Assembly: GCA_022567305.1 (NCBI GenBank)
Contig: JADFHF010000024.1
Location: 1 to 55,932, forward strand
Origin: Bacteroidota bacterium
Lineage (GTDB): Bacteria; Bacteroidota; Rhodothermia; Rhodothermales; UBA10348
DNA length: 55,932 bases
Direction of reading: 5' to 3'
The position numbers and the translations under genes were made by a program. Below, piece by piece: positions 44,254-53,700 of the stretch; the stretch's first letter is position 1; each line of letters starts with the position of its first letter. The notes beneath the pieces were generated by a model. The model had not been told where the DNA came from and made no database searches. It was given only the letters and a program-made list of their open reading frames with translations.

Positions 44254-47082
44254 CTATCTCGAAAGATATAAATTCCTCATCTCATAGGGCCTTTGAAAGT
44301 GCTCGTCGGTGAGTTCATCGATGAAGGCGATGGCCTCGCCCGTCGATTTCATCTCCGGTCCGAGCTCCTTGGGCACCTCAGGGAATTTATCCCAGGAGAA
44401 AACGGGCTCCTTGAGGGCATAGCCGACGAGCGTGGACTCAAGGTCTCCCCGCTCCCGAAACTCCGCGATCTTCTCCCCGAGCATGACTCTCGTCGCGATA
44501 TTTGCGACTGGGACGCCAGTAGCTTTGGCGACAAACGGAACGGTGCGTGAGGCGCGGGGATTCGCTTCTATCACATAGACAATTCCATCCTTGACCACGA
44601 ACTGAACGTTAACGAGTCCAATCACGTCCAGGCGATCTGCGATCTCCGTGACATACTGTTCCACCGAGTTCAGAACAACTTCGGAGAGTGAATACGGGGG
44701 TAGGACTGCTGTCGAGTCGCCCGAATGAACCCCGGCAGGTTCAATATGCTGCATGATACCAGCGATCCAGACTTCATCGCCGTCCCGAATCGCATCCACC
44801 TCCAGTTCAATTCCATCTTCAAGGAAAAGATCGAGAAGCACCGAATTGTCAGGCATCTGCTTCCAGATTTCTATCAAACAGCTTTCGACTTCCTCCTTGT
44901 TGATCGCAATGCGCATCCCTTGACCGCCGAGAACGTAGCTGGGGCGAACAAGGACAGGATAGCCAACCCGCTCGGCCGCATCGACGGCTTCCTGGATCGT
45001 GGTGGCCATTCCGTACGGTGGATATGGAATTTCAAGCTCTTTGAGGATATCGGAGAATCGGCCCCGATCTTCCGCGAGGTCCATATTCTCGGCCGATGTA
45101 CCTATAATTGGAATGCCGATTGCTTCAATTTGCCGAGACAGCTTCAGCGCCGTCTGGCCACCGAGCTGTACGATGACACCTACGGGTTGCTCGTGCTCAA
45201 TGACGTCCTGGACCTTTTCCCAAAAAACGGGCTCAAAGTACAGCTTGTCGGCGACGTCGAAATCAGTCGAGACGGTCTCGGGATTGCAGTTGATCATGAT
45301 GGCCTCGTAGCCCATCTCCTTCGTAGCCAATAAGCCGTGCACGCACGAATAGTCAAACTCGATACCCTGCCCAATTCGATTTGGGCCACTTCCAAGGATG
45401 ATCACCTTTTCCTTCTCCGACACCTCGCTTTCGTTGGCGGATTCGTAAGACGAATAGAAGTACGGGGTCTGGGCCGGAAATTCGCCAGCGCACGTGTCGA
45501 CCAATTGGAACGTTGGCTTGATTCCCAGTTCCAATCGCCTCGTGCGAACCTCGTCCTCCGAGGTGTCGTCCACCACCAGATAGGCTATCTGTATGTCTGA
45601 GAATCCATATCGTTTGATCAGGCGCATGAAGTCAGGCTCTATCCGCTCAAGAAAATGCTGACGGATTTCAGCTTCCAGCTGTACCAGCTCTTGGATCTGG
45701 TAAAGAAACCACGGATCGGTCTTGGATATGTCAGCTACCTCCTCCACCGACGCTCCCAGTTTCAAGGCATTTCGAATCTGGAGCGTGCGATCCCAATAAG
45801 GCTTTTTCAGCCGATCTCGAACTTCCGCCCGCGGTGACTCATCCCGGTCGGCCCCTAATCCTGCGTAACCATTCTCGAGGCTCTGCCATGCTTTCTGAAG
45901 GCTTTCGGGAAAACTACGGCCGATCGCCATCACCTCGCCGATGGCTTTCATCTGAGTCGTCAACTCCTCGTCAACTCCCTCAAATTTCTCAAAGTTGAAT
46001 CGAGGCATCTTGGTCACCACGTAATCAATGGCCGGCTCGAAGCAGGCAGACGTCGTGCCGGTTACGTCGTTGGAGAGTTCGTCGAGCGTATACCCGACGG
46101 CCAAGCGCGCGGCTACTTTCGCAATCGGATAACCTGTCGCCTTTGATGCCAAAGCAGATGAACGGGAGACTCGGGGATTAATCTCTATAGCGATCATCCG
46201 CCCTGTGGTTGGATCCACTGCAAACTGGACATTGCATCCACCGGCAAATGTGCCTATAGATCGCATCATCTTGATCGCGGCATCGCGCATCACTTGAAAC
46301 TGCTTGTCCGTGAGCGTCTGAGCCGGTGCCACGGTCACGGAATCTCCGGTGTGAACCCCCATCGGATCCACGTTTTCAATCGAGCAAATAATGATTACGT
46401 TGTCGTTGGAGTCCCGAAGCAGTTCGAGCTCAAATTCCTTCCATCCGAATACACATTCTTCGACCAGGATTTCGTGAACCGGGGAAACCTCCAGGCCTCG
46501 CATCACTTTTCGGTCGAACTCTTCCGGCTGCCAGACAATTCCTCCACCGCTACCGCCGAGCGTAAAGGAGGGTCGGATAACAATCGGTAGCCCGCCCAAC
46601 TCCTGTGTGATCTCTTTGGCCTCGAGTAAGCTTTTTGCTACGTTGCTCCGGGCCTGGTCAATACCGATCGATTCCATCAACTCACGAAACAGCTGACGAT
46701 CTTCCGTTATGCGGATCGCATCGATGTCAACCCCGATCACCTCAATGCCCTGTTCTTCCCAGAACCCTTCCTGATGAAGCTGATCGGCCAAATTAAGGGC
46801 CGTCTGACCACCCATGGTTGGAAGAACAGCGTCCGGTTTTTCTTCGGCTACGATTTGTTTGATGGACTCTGGTGTCAGATCCATCAAGTAAATCTTGTCG
46901 GCCGTCACCGGGTCGGTCATGATGGTGGCCGGATTCGAGTTGACAAGGACTACCTCGTATCCTTCCGCACGCAACGATCTGGCTGCCTGGCTACCCGAAT
47001 AATCGAATTCGCACGCCTGTCCAATAATGATGGGCCCCGAGCCGATCAGAAGAATCTTCTTGATGTCTGTGCGTTTTGGCAT
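44254..47082 (-). CDS. carB: Carbamoyl-phosphate synthase large subunit lacking MGS domain
   Basis: Makes carbamoyl phosphate with CarA for pyrimidine and arginine synthesis. Two ATP-grasp halves are intact: the first from GSGPIIIGQACEFDYSG, the second from GSGPNRIGQGIEFDYSCVHG. Typical CarB is about 1070 residues; this one has 942 and stops just after the second synthetase unit (MKSTGEAIAF... PYEMRNLYLSR). The allosteric MGS-like domain that binds UMP and ornithine is missing. Only 52 bases separate the stop from the next gene, so there is no lost tail. Short CarB proteins occur in Bacteroidota-type genomes (remembered). carA is 26 bases upstream. Confidence 0.95.
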   Translation of the reverse strand: MPKRTDIKKILLIGSGPIIIGQACEFDYSGSQAARSLRAEGYEVVLVNSNPATIMTDPVTADKIYLMDLTPESIKQIVAEEKPDAVLPTMGGQTALNLADQLHQEGFWEEQGIEVIGVDIDAIRITEDRQLFRELMESIGIDQARSNVAKSLLEAKEITQELGGLPIVIRPSFTLGGSGGGIVWQPEEFDRKVMRGLEVSPVHEILVEECVFGWKEFELELLRDSNDNVIIICSIENVDPMGVHTGDSVTVAPAQTLTDKQFQVMRDAAIKMMRSIGTFAGGCNVQFAVDPTTGRMIAIEINPRVSRSSALASKATGYPIAKVAARLAVGYTLDELSNDVTGTTSACFEPAIDYVVTKMPRFNFEKFEGVDEELTTQMKAIGEVMAIGRSFPESLQKAWQSLENGYAGLGADRDESPRAEVRDRLKKPYWDRTLQIRNALKLGASVEEVADISKTDPWFLYQIQELVQLEAEIRQHFLERIEPDFMRLIKRYGFSDIQIAYLVVDDTSEDEVRTRRLELGIKPTFQLVDTCAGEFPAQTPYFYSSYESANESEVSEKEKVIILGSGPNRIGQGIEFDYSCVHGLLATKEMGYEAIMINCNPETVSTDFDVADKLYFEPVFWEKVQDVIEHEQPVGVIVQLGGQTALKLSRQIEAIGIPIIGTSAENMDLAEDRGRFSDILKELEIPYPPYGMATTIQEAVDAAERVGYPVLVRPSYVLGGQGMRIAINKEEVESCLIEIWKQMPDNSVLLDLFLEDGIELEVDAIRDGDEVWIAGIMQHIEPAGVHSGDSTAVLPPYSLSEVVLNSVEQYVTEIADRLDVIGLVNVQFVVKDGIVYVIEANPRASRTVPFVAKATGVPVANIATRVMLGEKIAEFRERGDLESTLVGYALKEPVFSWDKFPEVPKELGPEMKSTGEAIAFIDELTDEHFQRPYEMRNLYLSR

Positions 47083-47108
47083 GAGGAAACTACAATTCGA
47101 TAGGTCCG

Positions 47109-48263
47109 CTACTTGGCGGAAGCGGCAGCCGGCTGACTTTCAACCGGAGCGCCCGGCGACTCGATTTCAGAAAGAAATTGTTGGAAGAGGTAGTGGCTGT
47201 CATGCGGCCCCGGTGACGCCTCTGGGTGATACTGAACCGAGAAAGCGCGACACGTTTTGAAGGCAAGCCCTTCGACCGTACCGTCATTCAGATTGACATG
47301 CGTCATTTCGGCGATGTCCGGTTGCACAGAATCGATGTCTACCGCAAATCCATGATTCTGAGTGGACACTTCGACACGCGAAGTATCTAGATTCTTAACC
47401 GGATGGTTCGCTCCACGATGACCGACGAACATCTTATACACTTCGAGTCCCGACGCGAGTGACATCAGCTGATGGCCGAGACAAATTCCAAAAAGAGGAA
47501 TATCGAGCGCCATGGCTTCTTTCACCGTTTCGATCGAATCCGGCATTGACCTAGGATCGCCGGGGCCGTTTGAGAAAAAGATGCCATCTGGATTCCAATC
47601 AAGAATCTCACTTAGTGCTGTCGAGGCCGGAAAAACGCGAACCAGGCAATCCTTAGTGGCAAAAGAGCGGAGAATGTTCAACTTCACCCCGAAATCGAAT
47701 ACTGCTATTCTGGGACCGTCTCCCTCTGAGAAATTGTACGCGCTCTCGGTCGTTACGGCCGACGCTAGTTCCAGTCCCTCCATGGATGGCCAGGCCCGGG
47801 CCTTCTCTACAAGCGAATCATCGTCTAGATCTTTTGACGAAATCACGGCGTTCATGACTCCCTTCGCTCGAATATGGCGTACGAGCGTCCGTGTATCCAC
47901 GTCCGAGATACCCACGACGTTGTGAGCGCGCATGAAGACGTCCAGCGACGCGTCTGCCATTGGATTTGAGTATTGATGCGAAAACGCCCGAACCACAAGT
48001 CCCGCAATCATGGGCTCGAGAGCCTCCATATCGGCATCTGACGTTCCATAATTGCCGATATGCGGATACGTCATCATCATGATTTGGCCGTGATAAGACG
48101 GATCCGTCATGATCTCCTGGTATCCCGTCATGCTCGTATTAAAGCACAATTCCCCACCAATCTCGCCCCTTTTGCCGATCGCGACACCGGTCACGACGGT
48201 GCCATCGGCGAGCGCGAGTTTACACGTATCTTTATAATTATTAAGTATTTGTCCTAATTTCAT
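47109..48263 (-). CDS. carA: Carbamoyl-phosphate synthase small subunit
   Basis: Glutamine amidotransferase subunit that passes ammonia to CarB. C261 in GICLGHQ is the nucleophile; H346 and E348 in QYHPEAS complete the triad; N-terminal GELCFNTSMTGYQEI is the family block. It is followed 26 bases later by carB in the same direction. Upstream on the same strand lie a leader ORF and a terminator (48325-48477), which suggests transcription control of the pair. Confidence 0.96.
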   Translation of the reverse strand: MKLGQILNNYKDTCKLALADGTVVTGVAIGKRGEIGGELCFNTSMTGYQEIMTDPSYHGQIMMMTYPHIGNYGTSDADMEALEPMIAGLVVRAFSHQYSNPMADASLDVFMRAHNVVGISDVDTRTLVRHIRAKGVMNAVISSKDLDDDSLVEKARAWPSMEGLELASAVTTESAYNFSEGDGPRIAVFDFGVKLNILRSFATKDCLVRVFPASTALSEILDWNPDGIFFSNGPGDPRSMPDSIETVKEAMALDIPLFGICLGHQLMSLASGLEVYKMFVGHRGANHPVKNLDTSRVEVSTQNHGFAVDIDSVQPDIAEMTHVNLNDGTVEGLAFKTCRAFSVQYHPEASPGPHDSHYLFQQFLSEIESPGAPVESQPAAASAK

Positions 48264-48324
48264 AATCTGGATCGAACGGCGCTAAATCTGTTCACCCTGT
48301 CCGCAAATGCTGTACCGAAACGCC

Positions 48325-48357
48325 AAAAAAAAACCTCCCCAGCAACCCTGAGAAGGT
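48325..48357 (-). terminator. Terminator/attenuator in front of carA
   Basis: In minus-strand RNA: a 10-bp stem ACCUUCUCAG / CUGGGGAGGU with two G-U pairs and loop GGUUG, followed by nine U. It sits about 60 bases before the carA start and in the carA transcript direction. No gene lies upstream on this strand for it to end, so it is best read as an attenuator. Confidence 0.65.
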
Positions 48358-48444
48358 CTCAAAAGCCTAAGAAAGGCCATCTTGGAATACGGTTGGAGAG
48401 CAAAAAACGAGCAAGCGAGTTTCCCGGCCTTTTCCGGTGCAGGA

Positions 48445-48477
48445 TTAAGTGGTTGAAGCTGCGCGCAGAGGCATCAT
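48445..48477 (-). CDS. Possible carA leader peptide (MMPLRAASTT)
   Basis: An 11-codon frame with two ATGs in a row lies between the suspected promoter and the attenuator of carA. A six-T run in the RNA sense (48402-48407) lies between this frame and the terminator, where polymerase could pause when UTP is low. Such layout is known from pyrBI-type attenuation in enteric bacteria. Whether it is translated is unknown. Confidence 0.3.
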   Translation of the reverse strand: MMPLRAASTT

Positions 48478-48487
48478 GGTCGGAAAT

Positions 48488-48537
48488 GTTCAGAAACGCT
48501 CGGACAAGCTCAGAATTGCCGAGAATTGCTCAGAATG
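48488..48537. repeat. Five 10-bp phased repeats
   Basis: GTTCAGAAAC, GCTCGGACAA, GCTCAGAATT, GCCGAGAATT, GCTCAGAATG lie exactly end to end. A second run GTTCAGAATC, GACTAGAACC, GTTCAGAAAC occupies 48673-48702. The period equals one DNA turn, as for a cooperative binding site; in the minus-strand transcript they would lie in the carA leader. Confidence 0.7.
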
Positions 48538-48572
48538 TACGTTGAACAGAACCAGTGATGGATTGCGTGATG

Positions 48573-48601
48573 AAAATACGTTCGACTCGTTCCATTGACA
48601 A
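48573..48601 (-). promoter_or_regulatory. Candidate promoter for the carA leader
   Basis: On the minus strand TTGTCA is followed after exactly 17 bases by TATTTT. Transcription would start near 48566 and give a leader of about 300 bases. The spacing is ideal for a sigma70-like enzyme, but the preferred promoter of this lineage may differ, so this is tentative. Confidence 0.35.
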
Positions 48602-48672
48602 CAACCGAATGAAAAGGAATTCGATTTCCTGTCAGCGATTTGGATTCTTCGACAGATCCTCAAATATGCGCT

Positions 48673-48702
48673 GTTCAGAATCGACTAGAACCGTTCAGAA
48701 AC
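48673..48702. repeat. Second run of 10-bp phased repeats
   Basis: Three units GTTCAGAATC, GACTAGAACC, GTTCAGAAAC, end to end. TTCAGAA is a near-palindrome centred on A. Lies about 65-95 bases before the TonB start and upstream of the candidate carA promoter. Confidence 0.6.
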
Positions 48703-48768
48703 GTTATTGAATCCGTTGCGGTGAACAATCGTTAATATGTGCTAGTCCGGATGGTCTATGAATGTGAG

Positions 48769-49485
48769 ATGACCGCAAACCATTCCGAGCCATTAATATT
48801 GGATTTGAGAACCAAAAATAGCATAAGAGACCAGGAATACCCCCGCCGTGCTTTGGCATGCATGGTGGGTAGCCTGTTTCTGGTGCTGGCATTTATTCGG
48901 TGGTGGCCCTTACCTGGTCCTGACTTACCCGCAGACATCAACTATGATGTTCGAGGTCAAGAGGTCATCACCATGGAGGAAATTACGCAGACCCGACAAG
49001 AGGCAAAAAAACCCCCACCACCTCCGCCCATTCCACCGGTGGTTGTACCCGATGACGTGATCCTCGATGATGTCGAATTCGAGGTCGCCGACCACTTTTT
49101 GGCAATCGAGGACACGGGAGAGGACGTCGAAGAAACGGACGGTGCAACCGTCGGAAGTAATTTATCGTTTCGAGCAGATAGCGGGCCCCGGCCCGTTCGA
49201 ATCATCGAACCCAAATACACGCGTGAAGCGCGGCGCAGAAATATTCGAGCGGAAGTCGTAATTGAGGTTTTGGTAGACGAGAGTGGTGGTGTTTCCGAAG
49301 TCAAGGTCATCGGACGCTTTCTTCTGAACAAGGATGCCACAAAAAGGGAAGCTGTTGCCAGCGTTGGGTATGGACTGGAAGAAGCTGCTGAAAAAGCAGC
49401 TTTGCAGTACATATTCCGGCCGGCACAAGAAGGAGGAATCGCTGTTCGGAGTTACACGACGCTTACGTTTTCATTCGGAGTGTAA
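48769..49485 (+). CDS. tonB: TonB energy-transducing protein
   Basis: Couples inner-membrane ExbBD energy to outer-membrane receptors. Membrane helix at about residues 28-48 (ACMVGSLFLVLAFIRWW), a proline-rich stretch KKPPPPPPIPP near 80, then an acidic linker and a TonB C-terminal domain (EPKYTREARRRNIRAEVVIE, LQYIFRPAQEGG). I use the ATG at 48769; earlier in-frame starts at 48751 (ATG) and 48739 (GTG) are possible. No ExbB/ExbD or receptor gene is nearby. The gap before it holds the carA leader region. Confidence 0.88.
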   Translation: MTANHSEPLILDLRTKNSIRDQEYPRRALACMVGSLFLVLAFIRWWPLPGPDLPADINYDVRGQEVITMEEITQTRQEAKKPPPPPPIPPVVVPDDVILDDVEFEVADHFLAIEDTGEDVEETDGATVGSNLSFRADSGPRPVRIIEPKYTREARRRNIRAEVVIEVLVDESGGVSEVKVIGRFLLNKDATKREAVASVGYGLEEAAEKAALQYIFRPAQEGGIAVRSYTTLTFSFGV

Positions 49486-49512
49486 CGAGCGCGGCTCAAG
49501 CTCCGAACCGTG

Positions 49513-49730
49513 CTATGATCGAGCCAGCGTCTCGGCGACCCCCTTTCCTACAAAAACCCTTGCCGCTTCAATGCCCACGGCGAGGAGAGCAGAAACAAAA
49601 GACACCGCTATTGGAGCATACAAAACCAACATCAGGCACAGCACTGATAGAAAGATTTGAACTTTCCGCCCCGAATTACTTTGCCAGATGGACGATTCGC
49701 TGAAGTAGCCATATCCTAAAACGGCTGTTA
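49513..49730 (-). other. Open frame with hydrophobic tail, uncertain
   Basis: In the 362-base gap between tonB and the lipoprotein, one minus-strand frame ending at 49513 reads YGYFSESSIWQ, SNSGRKVQIFLSVL, then a membrane-like stretch (MLVLYAPIAVSFVSALLAVG) and AARVFVGKGVAETLARS. A GTG at 49644 or ATG at 49632 could start it, but there is no good ribosome site and the frame stays open into the upstream gene. It may be a small membrane protein or chance. Nothing else is seen in this gap. Confidence 0.2.
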
Positions 49731-49847
49731 AAAGATAATGACACGATGTATACGGAACTGGGCATCGACTGAGGAGCGGAGCAGGCGATCGAATCCTTTT
49801 CCTTCTTCGAAAGCCACCAGAAGCATGTTTCGACTGGTAACGATTAC

Positions 49848-50558
49848 TTAGTCGGCGTGGCCGTCTTTGTTGTTGTCCTTGAAAATACGGAACGACTCAC
49901 GGATAGACTGATCGATCCTGCTTGTGTTTGAGGCGCTATCATCAGTAGGGTCCAGTTCATTTCCGTCATCGTCCATAAACCAGGTTGATACATCAACAAG
50001 CAGAGTAACTTTGACATCGACCATGGTTTCATCGATGACCAGGTCCTCTTCAAAATCTACCTGTTGCTGCATCGACTTTGACGAGCGATACTGGAATGGA
50101 AAACCGTCGAGCATCCCGTCAACGATTACTGAGAATCGCTCATTTCCACTTTCCCCTATCTTGAAATCTGAATCAGGGGGAGTCTCACCGTCCTCTGGTT
50201 TATGTATCCTAAACGATACTTTGTGATAGGTGCCGAACGGAATTTCAGCGACGGTTAGCTCAATCGGCATACCATTTAAATCCAATACCGCTACCAACGG
50301 ATCAGAACGGAATTCGACACCCTCTGTCTCTTCGTCTAAATCTCTAGCATGAAACTGTATGGTCCTCAGTAAAACCTTGGCCGCTGTTACTTCTGCGGTC
50401 GAACTAGCACTCTTTGCCGCGGGTCCAGAATTTACAGCCATAATACTCAGCGTCACTCGGACGGTATCGTCTGAACCCACGCCTTGAGAATCACATCCGG
50501 CAAAAACAGTAAAAACTACAACGGCAACAATCGTAAGTAGCGTCTTGGACAACTTCAT
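49848..50558 (-). CDS. Lipoprotein, DUF4382-like shape
   Basis: 236 residues with signal sequence and lipobox VFAGC (C22). The mature part has beta-rich segments of the kind seen in DUF4382-like secreted proteins (TVRVTLSIMAVN, AAKVLLRTIQFHA, VAVLDLNGMPIELTVAEIPFGTYHKVSFRIH), then a conserved late strand VDVKVTLLVDVSTWF. The end, FKDNNKDGHAD, looks like a calcium-binding EF-hand/dockerin-style loop. It follows the polyketide synthase in the same direction after 234 bases. No function is known. Confidence 0.75.
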   Translation of the reverse strand: MKLSKTLLTIVAVVVFTVFAGCDSQGVGSDDTVRVTLSIMAVNSGPAAKSASSTAEVTAAKVLLRTIQFHARDLDEETEGVEFRSDPLVAVLDLNGMPIELTVAEIPFGTYHKVSFRIHKPEDGETPPDSDFKIGESGNERFSVIVDGMLDGFPFQYRSSKSMQQQVDFEEDLVIDETMVDVKVTLLVDVSTWFMDDDGNELDPTDDSASNTSRIDQSIRESFRIFKDNNKDGHAD

Positions 50559-50591
50559 GACAAATCCTGGAGTATTAAATGGCCTAAATGT

Positions 50592-50622
50592 CTGGAAATT
50601 ATCGGCTTTTTAAGAATTCCAG
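50592..50622 (-). promoter_or_regulatory. Dyad in lipoprotein upstream region
   Basis: CTGGAA (50592-50597) and TTCCAG (50617-50622) are perfect inverted halves with 19 bases between, lying about 35-65 bases before the lipoprotein start. It may be an operator. The rest of 50559-50792 shows nothing I can name. Confidence 0.25.
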
Positions 50623-50792
50623 TTAAGCATTCGGCCAATTAGACCACTCTCGCCCGCTCAAGGTTCAGCAGTGCCCCAATTTGCAATTTTTCAGTTCATT
50701 CTGGCCGATGGTAAGCCCCTTCTCCCCAAAATGTCGAGATTTCTCTAGCGCCTCAATCAGAAGGACTTCCAATCGCCATTCAGGTTGAATCT

Positions 50793-53700
50793 TCAGTTTT
50801 TAGTCAGGCGTAAGATCTTTTTCACTGCCTTCGCTAATTTGGCAATAGTAGATTGCCCAAAAAAGATAGTGGGGCTTATGCGGGCGCCGAGATGAGCTCG
50901 TATTCGGGTCATTATTTGGATGGCTGATATGGAATCTCCTCCCAAATCCCAGAAATCGTCGTCAACGCCTATTTGATCTATCCCCAGAATCTTGATCCAG
51001 ATCTCGGCGAGTTTTTCTTCGATCTCGTTTGAGGGTGCTCTATAGTCGACGAGTGATGAACGCTGAATGGTAACTTTCTCTACGTCTTCAAGGTCGGGAG
51101 CATGGCGCACGAAGTTGCTCATATCCCATGCTCGCGGTGTGCACACGACATGTGCTGATCCTCCCGCATCAGTTAGTAACTCCTGAAAGATATCGAGGCC
51201 CTGTTGAAGAGGAATCAGCAAGCTTTCTTCCTTCGATACCATTTCCAATTCGCGAAACTGTTTCAACGCGTCTGACATTACAAGAACAACTTTGCCAATA
51301 TGACGAGCTGAAGCCATATGCTCGAATGCCTGGGTAGCCCTCTCCCAGGGCACCGACAAGGTCGGGTTCGGTTTCAGGGTTCCGTCTTCGAATCTGGCCA
51401 CTAGCTCCGTAAGCATTCGAGTAATCAACGGATGTTTATTTTGGATGAGTGGCTCTAAATCAATGGCGTGGAATGTCAGATTCTTTCGGAAAGGGAACAG
51501 TCCAATCTTGAAATCAGAGTAGATATCTCGTTTCCCGATCTCCAAAAATCGACCCATAGGTCTCAACAGATCAAGACCGGCCAGGAGGAATTCACCGGCT
51601 AGCGAGTTTAGAACTACATCAACGCCCGAGTCGTCCGTAATCTCCTTGATGGAACTCGCGAATTTGAGTGACCTGGAGTCCATGACATGTTCAACACCGA
51701 GATCAGAAAGGTACGCTCGTTTCTTCTCTGACCCAGCAGTGGCGTAGATTTCGGCTCCAAGGTATTGCGCTAGCTGTATGGCAGCAAGGCCAACACCACC
51801 GGTCGCGGCATGAATCAATATTCGTTCTCCTTCTGCCAGATGCCCTAAATGGTTGAGTGCATACTCTGCCGTGAGATAGGCGATTGGAACACCTGCAGCT
51901 TCTTCGAACGAAAGATTAGCGGGCTTATGTACTACGAGACGGGCATCTACATTAGTTCGCGAGGCCGCCGCGCCCCTGGCAACAGCGATAACTTCGTCGC
52001 CGACTTCGAACCCCTCTACGTTTTTTCCGAGCTCAAGAATTCGGCCTGAACACTCTCCGCCAATCATCGCCGAGCTGTCTTCGTTACCAGGAAGCGCTCC
52101 AAGAGCGAAGAGAATATCGCGAAAGTTGAGTCCTGCGGCAAACACCTCAATCTGCACTTCATCGTCGGCGAGTTGGGCAATTTCGTGGCCAACAATAGCT
52201 ATGGTATCTAAATCACCAAACTCGCCGATCAACAGTCTTTTATCTGAAGAACTCTCTTCAGATTCATCTACGTCTGGGAGTACCACCAGGAGATAATTGT
52301 CAACTTCGACTGCGATGTTACCTTTTTCGTCACAAAGAGCAATGTTTACGGATCCATCACCCTCCGGTACATCTGTTACTACCGCCGTCACGATTAACGG
52401 TAGGCGATCGTAGACCCTAATATCACCAATGGTTGAAGGTACCCCCTGCTCATTCACGCGCTGTTGGGGCACATACCCGGTCGCCTGGTCCATAATGGCA
52501 GGATGGATGACGTAATTCGAGTTCTCAGACCGGAGATCATCACTTAATCCCAATTGGAGAATCGTCGCACCGTGCCATTCGGCCGTGCCACGTAGGGATA
52601 GAAAATGTGGGGAGTTCCGATAACGGTCAGGAATGCTTGGATCTTCGAACTTAAGGTCGGGAATAGGAATCGGAGTGGGACTCGATCCTTCCAGACTAGA
52701 TGCAGTACATGTACTATGAAGCGGCAAATCCTCAAACCGCTTCATCGTCTCTCCAATCGGGCGAGAGCGCATTTCAAAGTATGTCTGCGGTCCGTCTTCC
52801 GTTGCAATAAGCCAAATCTCTGTTCCTTCCTCGTGAGGTTGAAGGAGGCGAAGAAAACCCACGTTACTGAGTACAATAGGATTGTCGGAATTTAGCAGAT
52901 GCTGATAGGCGGCATGAAACATCTCTAGCATTCCCGTTCCAGGCATAGTCGGTACACCCTGAATCGTGTGTTCCGCGACGATCCAGTCGTCTGGACTAAT
53001 TCGACCTCTGAAGAGCGTCCGTTCTGGTTCTCTTTGGCAGTACTGTAGAAGCGGATGATCCACCGTTTCAGAATAGGGACCTCGGGATATGTCCGGGATG
53101 GATCCCTGACCCCAATAATTGTCGACCATCATGCCGACTTCATTCCAACCACTCCAGCTGATAGAGCGTACTCTTCCCCAATTAGTTCGGTCACGCTTGC
53201 AGGCAAAAGCATCCAAAACCGCGTTTGCGCTGGCGTATGCGGTTTGGCCGGGTTGTGGCGACACGCTTGCGATTGAAGAGAAATTGAAAAAGAAATCCAG
53301 CGGATCGTCGCAAAGTAAATTTTCGAGGATGAAAGCGCCTTCCACCTTTGCACCGAATACCTTGGCTGTAGTTTCCCGATTCATTTGCAGCACCAACTCT
53401 GGTGACACGATTCCCGCGGCGTGAACTACACCATTCAAATCTCCGAAATGAGCCCGTACTTCTTGAACAACACGAGCCATGTCGTTCGCGCTCGTGCAAT
53501 CACCCTCAACCAGCAAAACATCGGCTCCCTTCTCTCTAAGTGCCGTAATTTTGTTGAGCGCTTTTCCGACTCGGTCATTCTCCGCAGCTCGGGAAACCCA
53601 TTCCTCCGCTGGAGGTGGTTCCCAACGGGTTAGAAGCGCTAGCCGCATTTCGGCCATTTCGAAAAGCCTTCCTGCTACCGCAAGCCCCAGACCGCCCGCG

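Noticed and set aside
44725-45333. Plus-strand ORF of 202 residues inside carB
   Set aside because: Antisense to a highly conserved gene.
48264-48738. tmRNA or other known RNA in the carA-tonB gap
   Set aside because: No tRNA-like ends or T-loop sequence seen before the terminator; the attenuator reading fits better.
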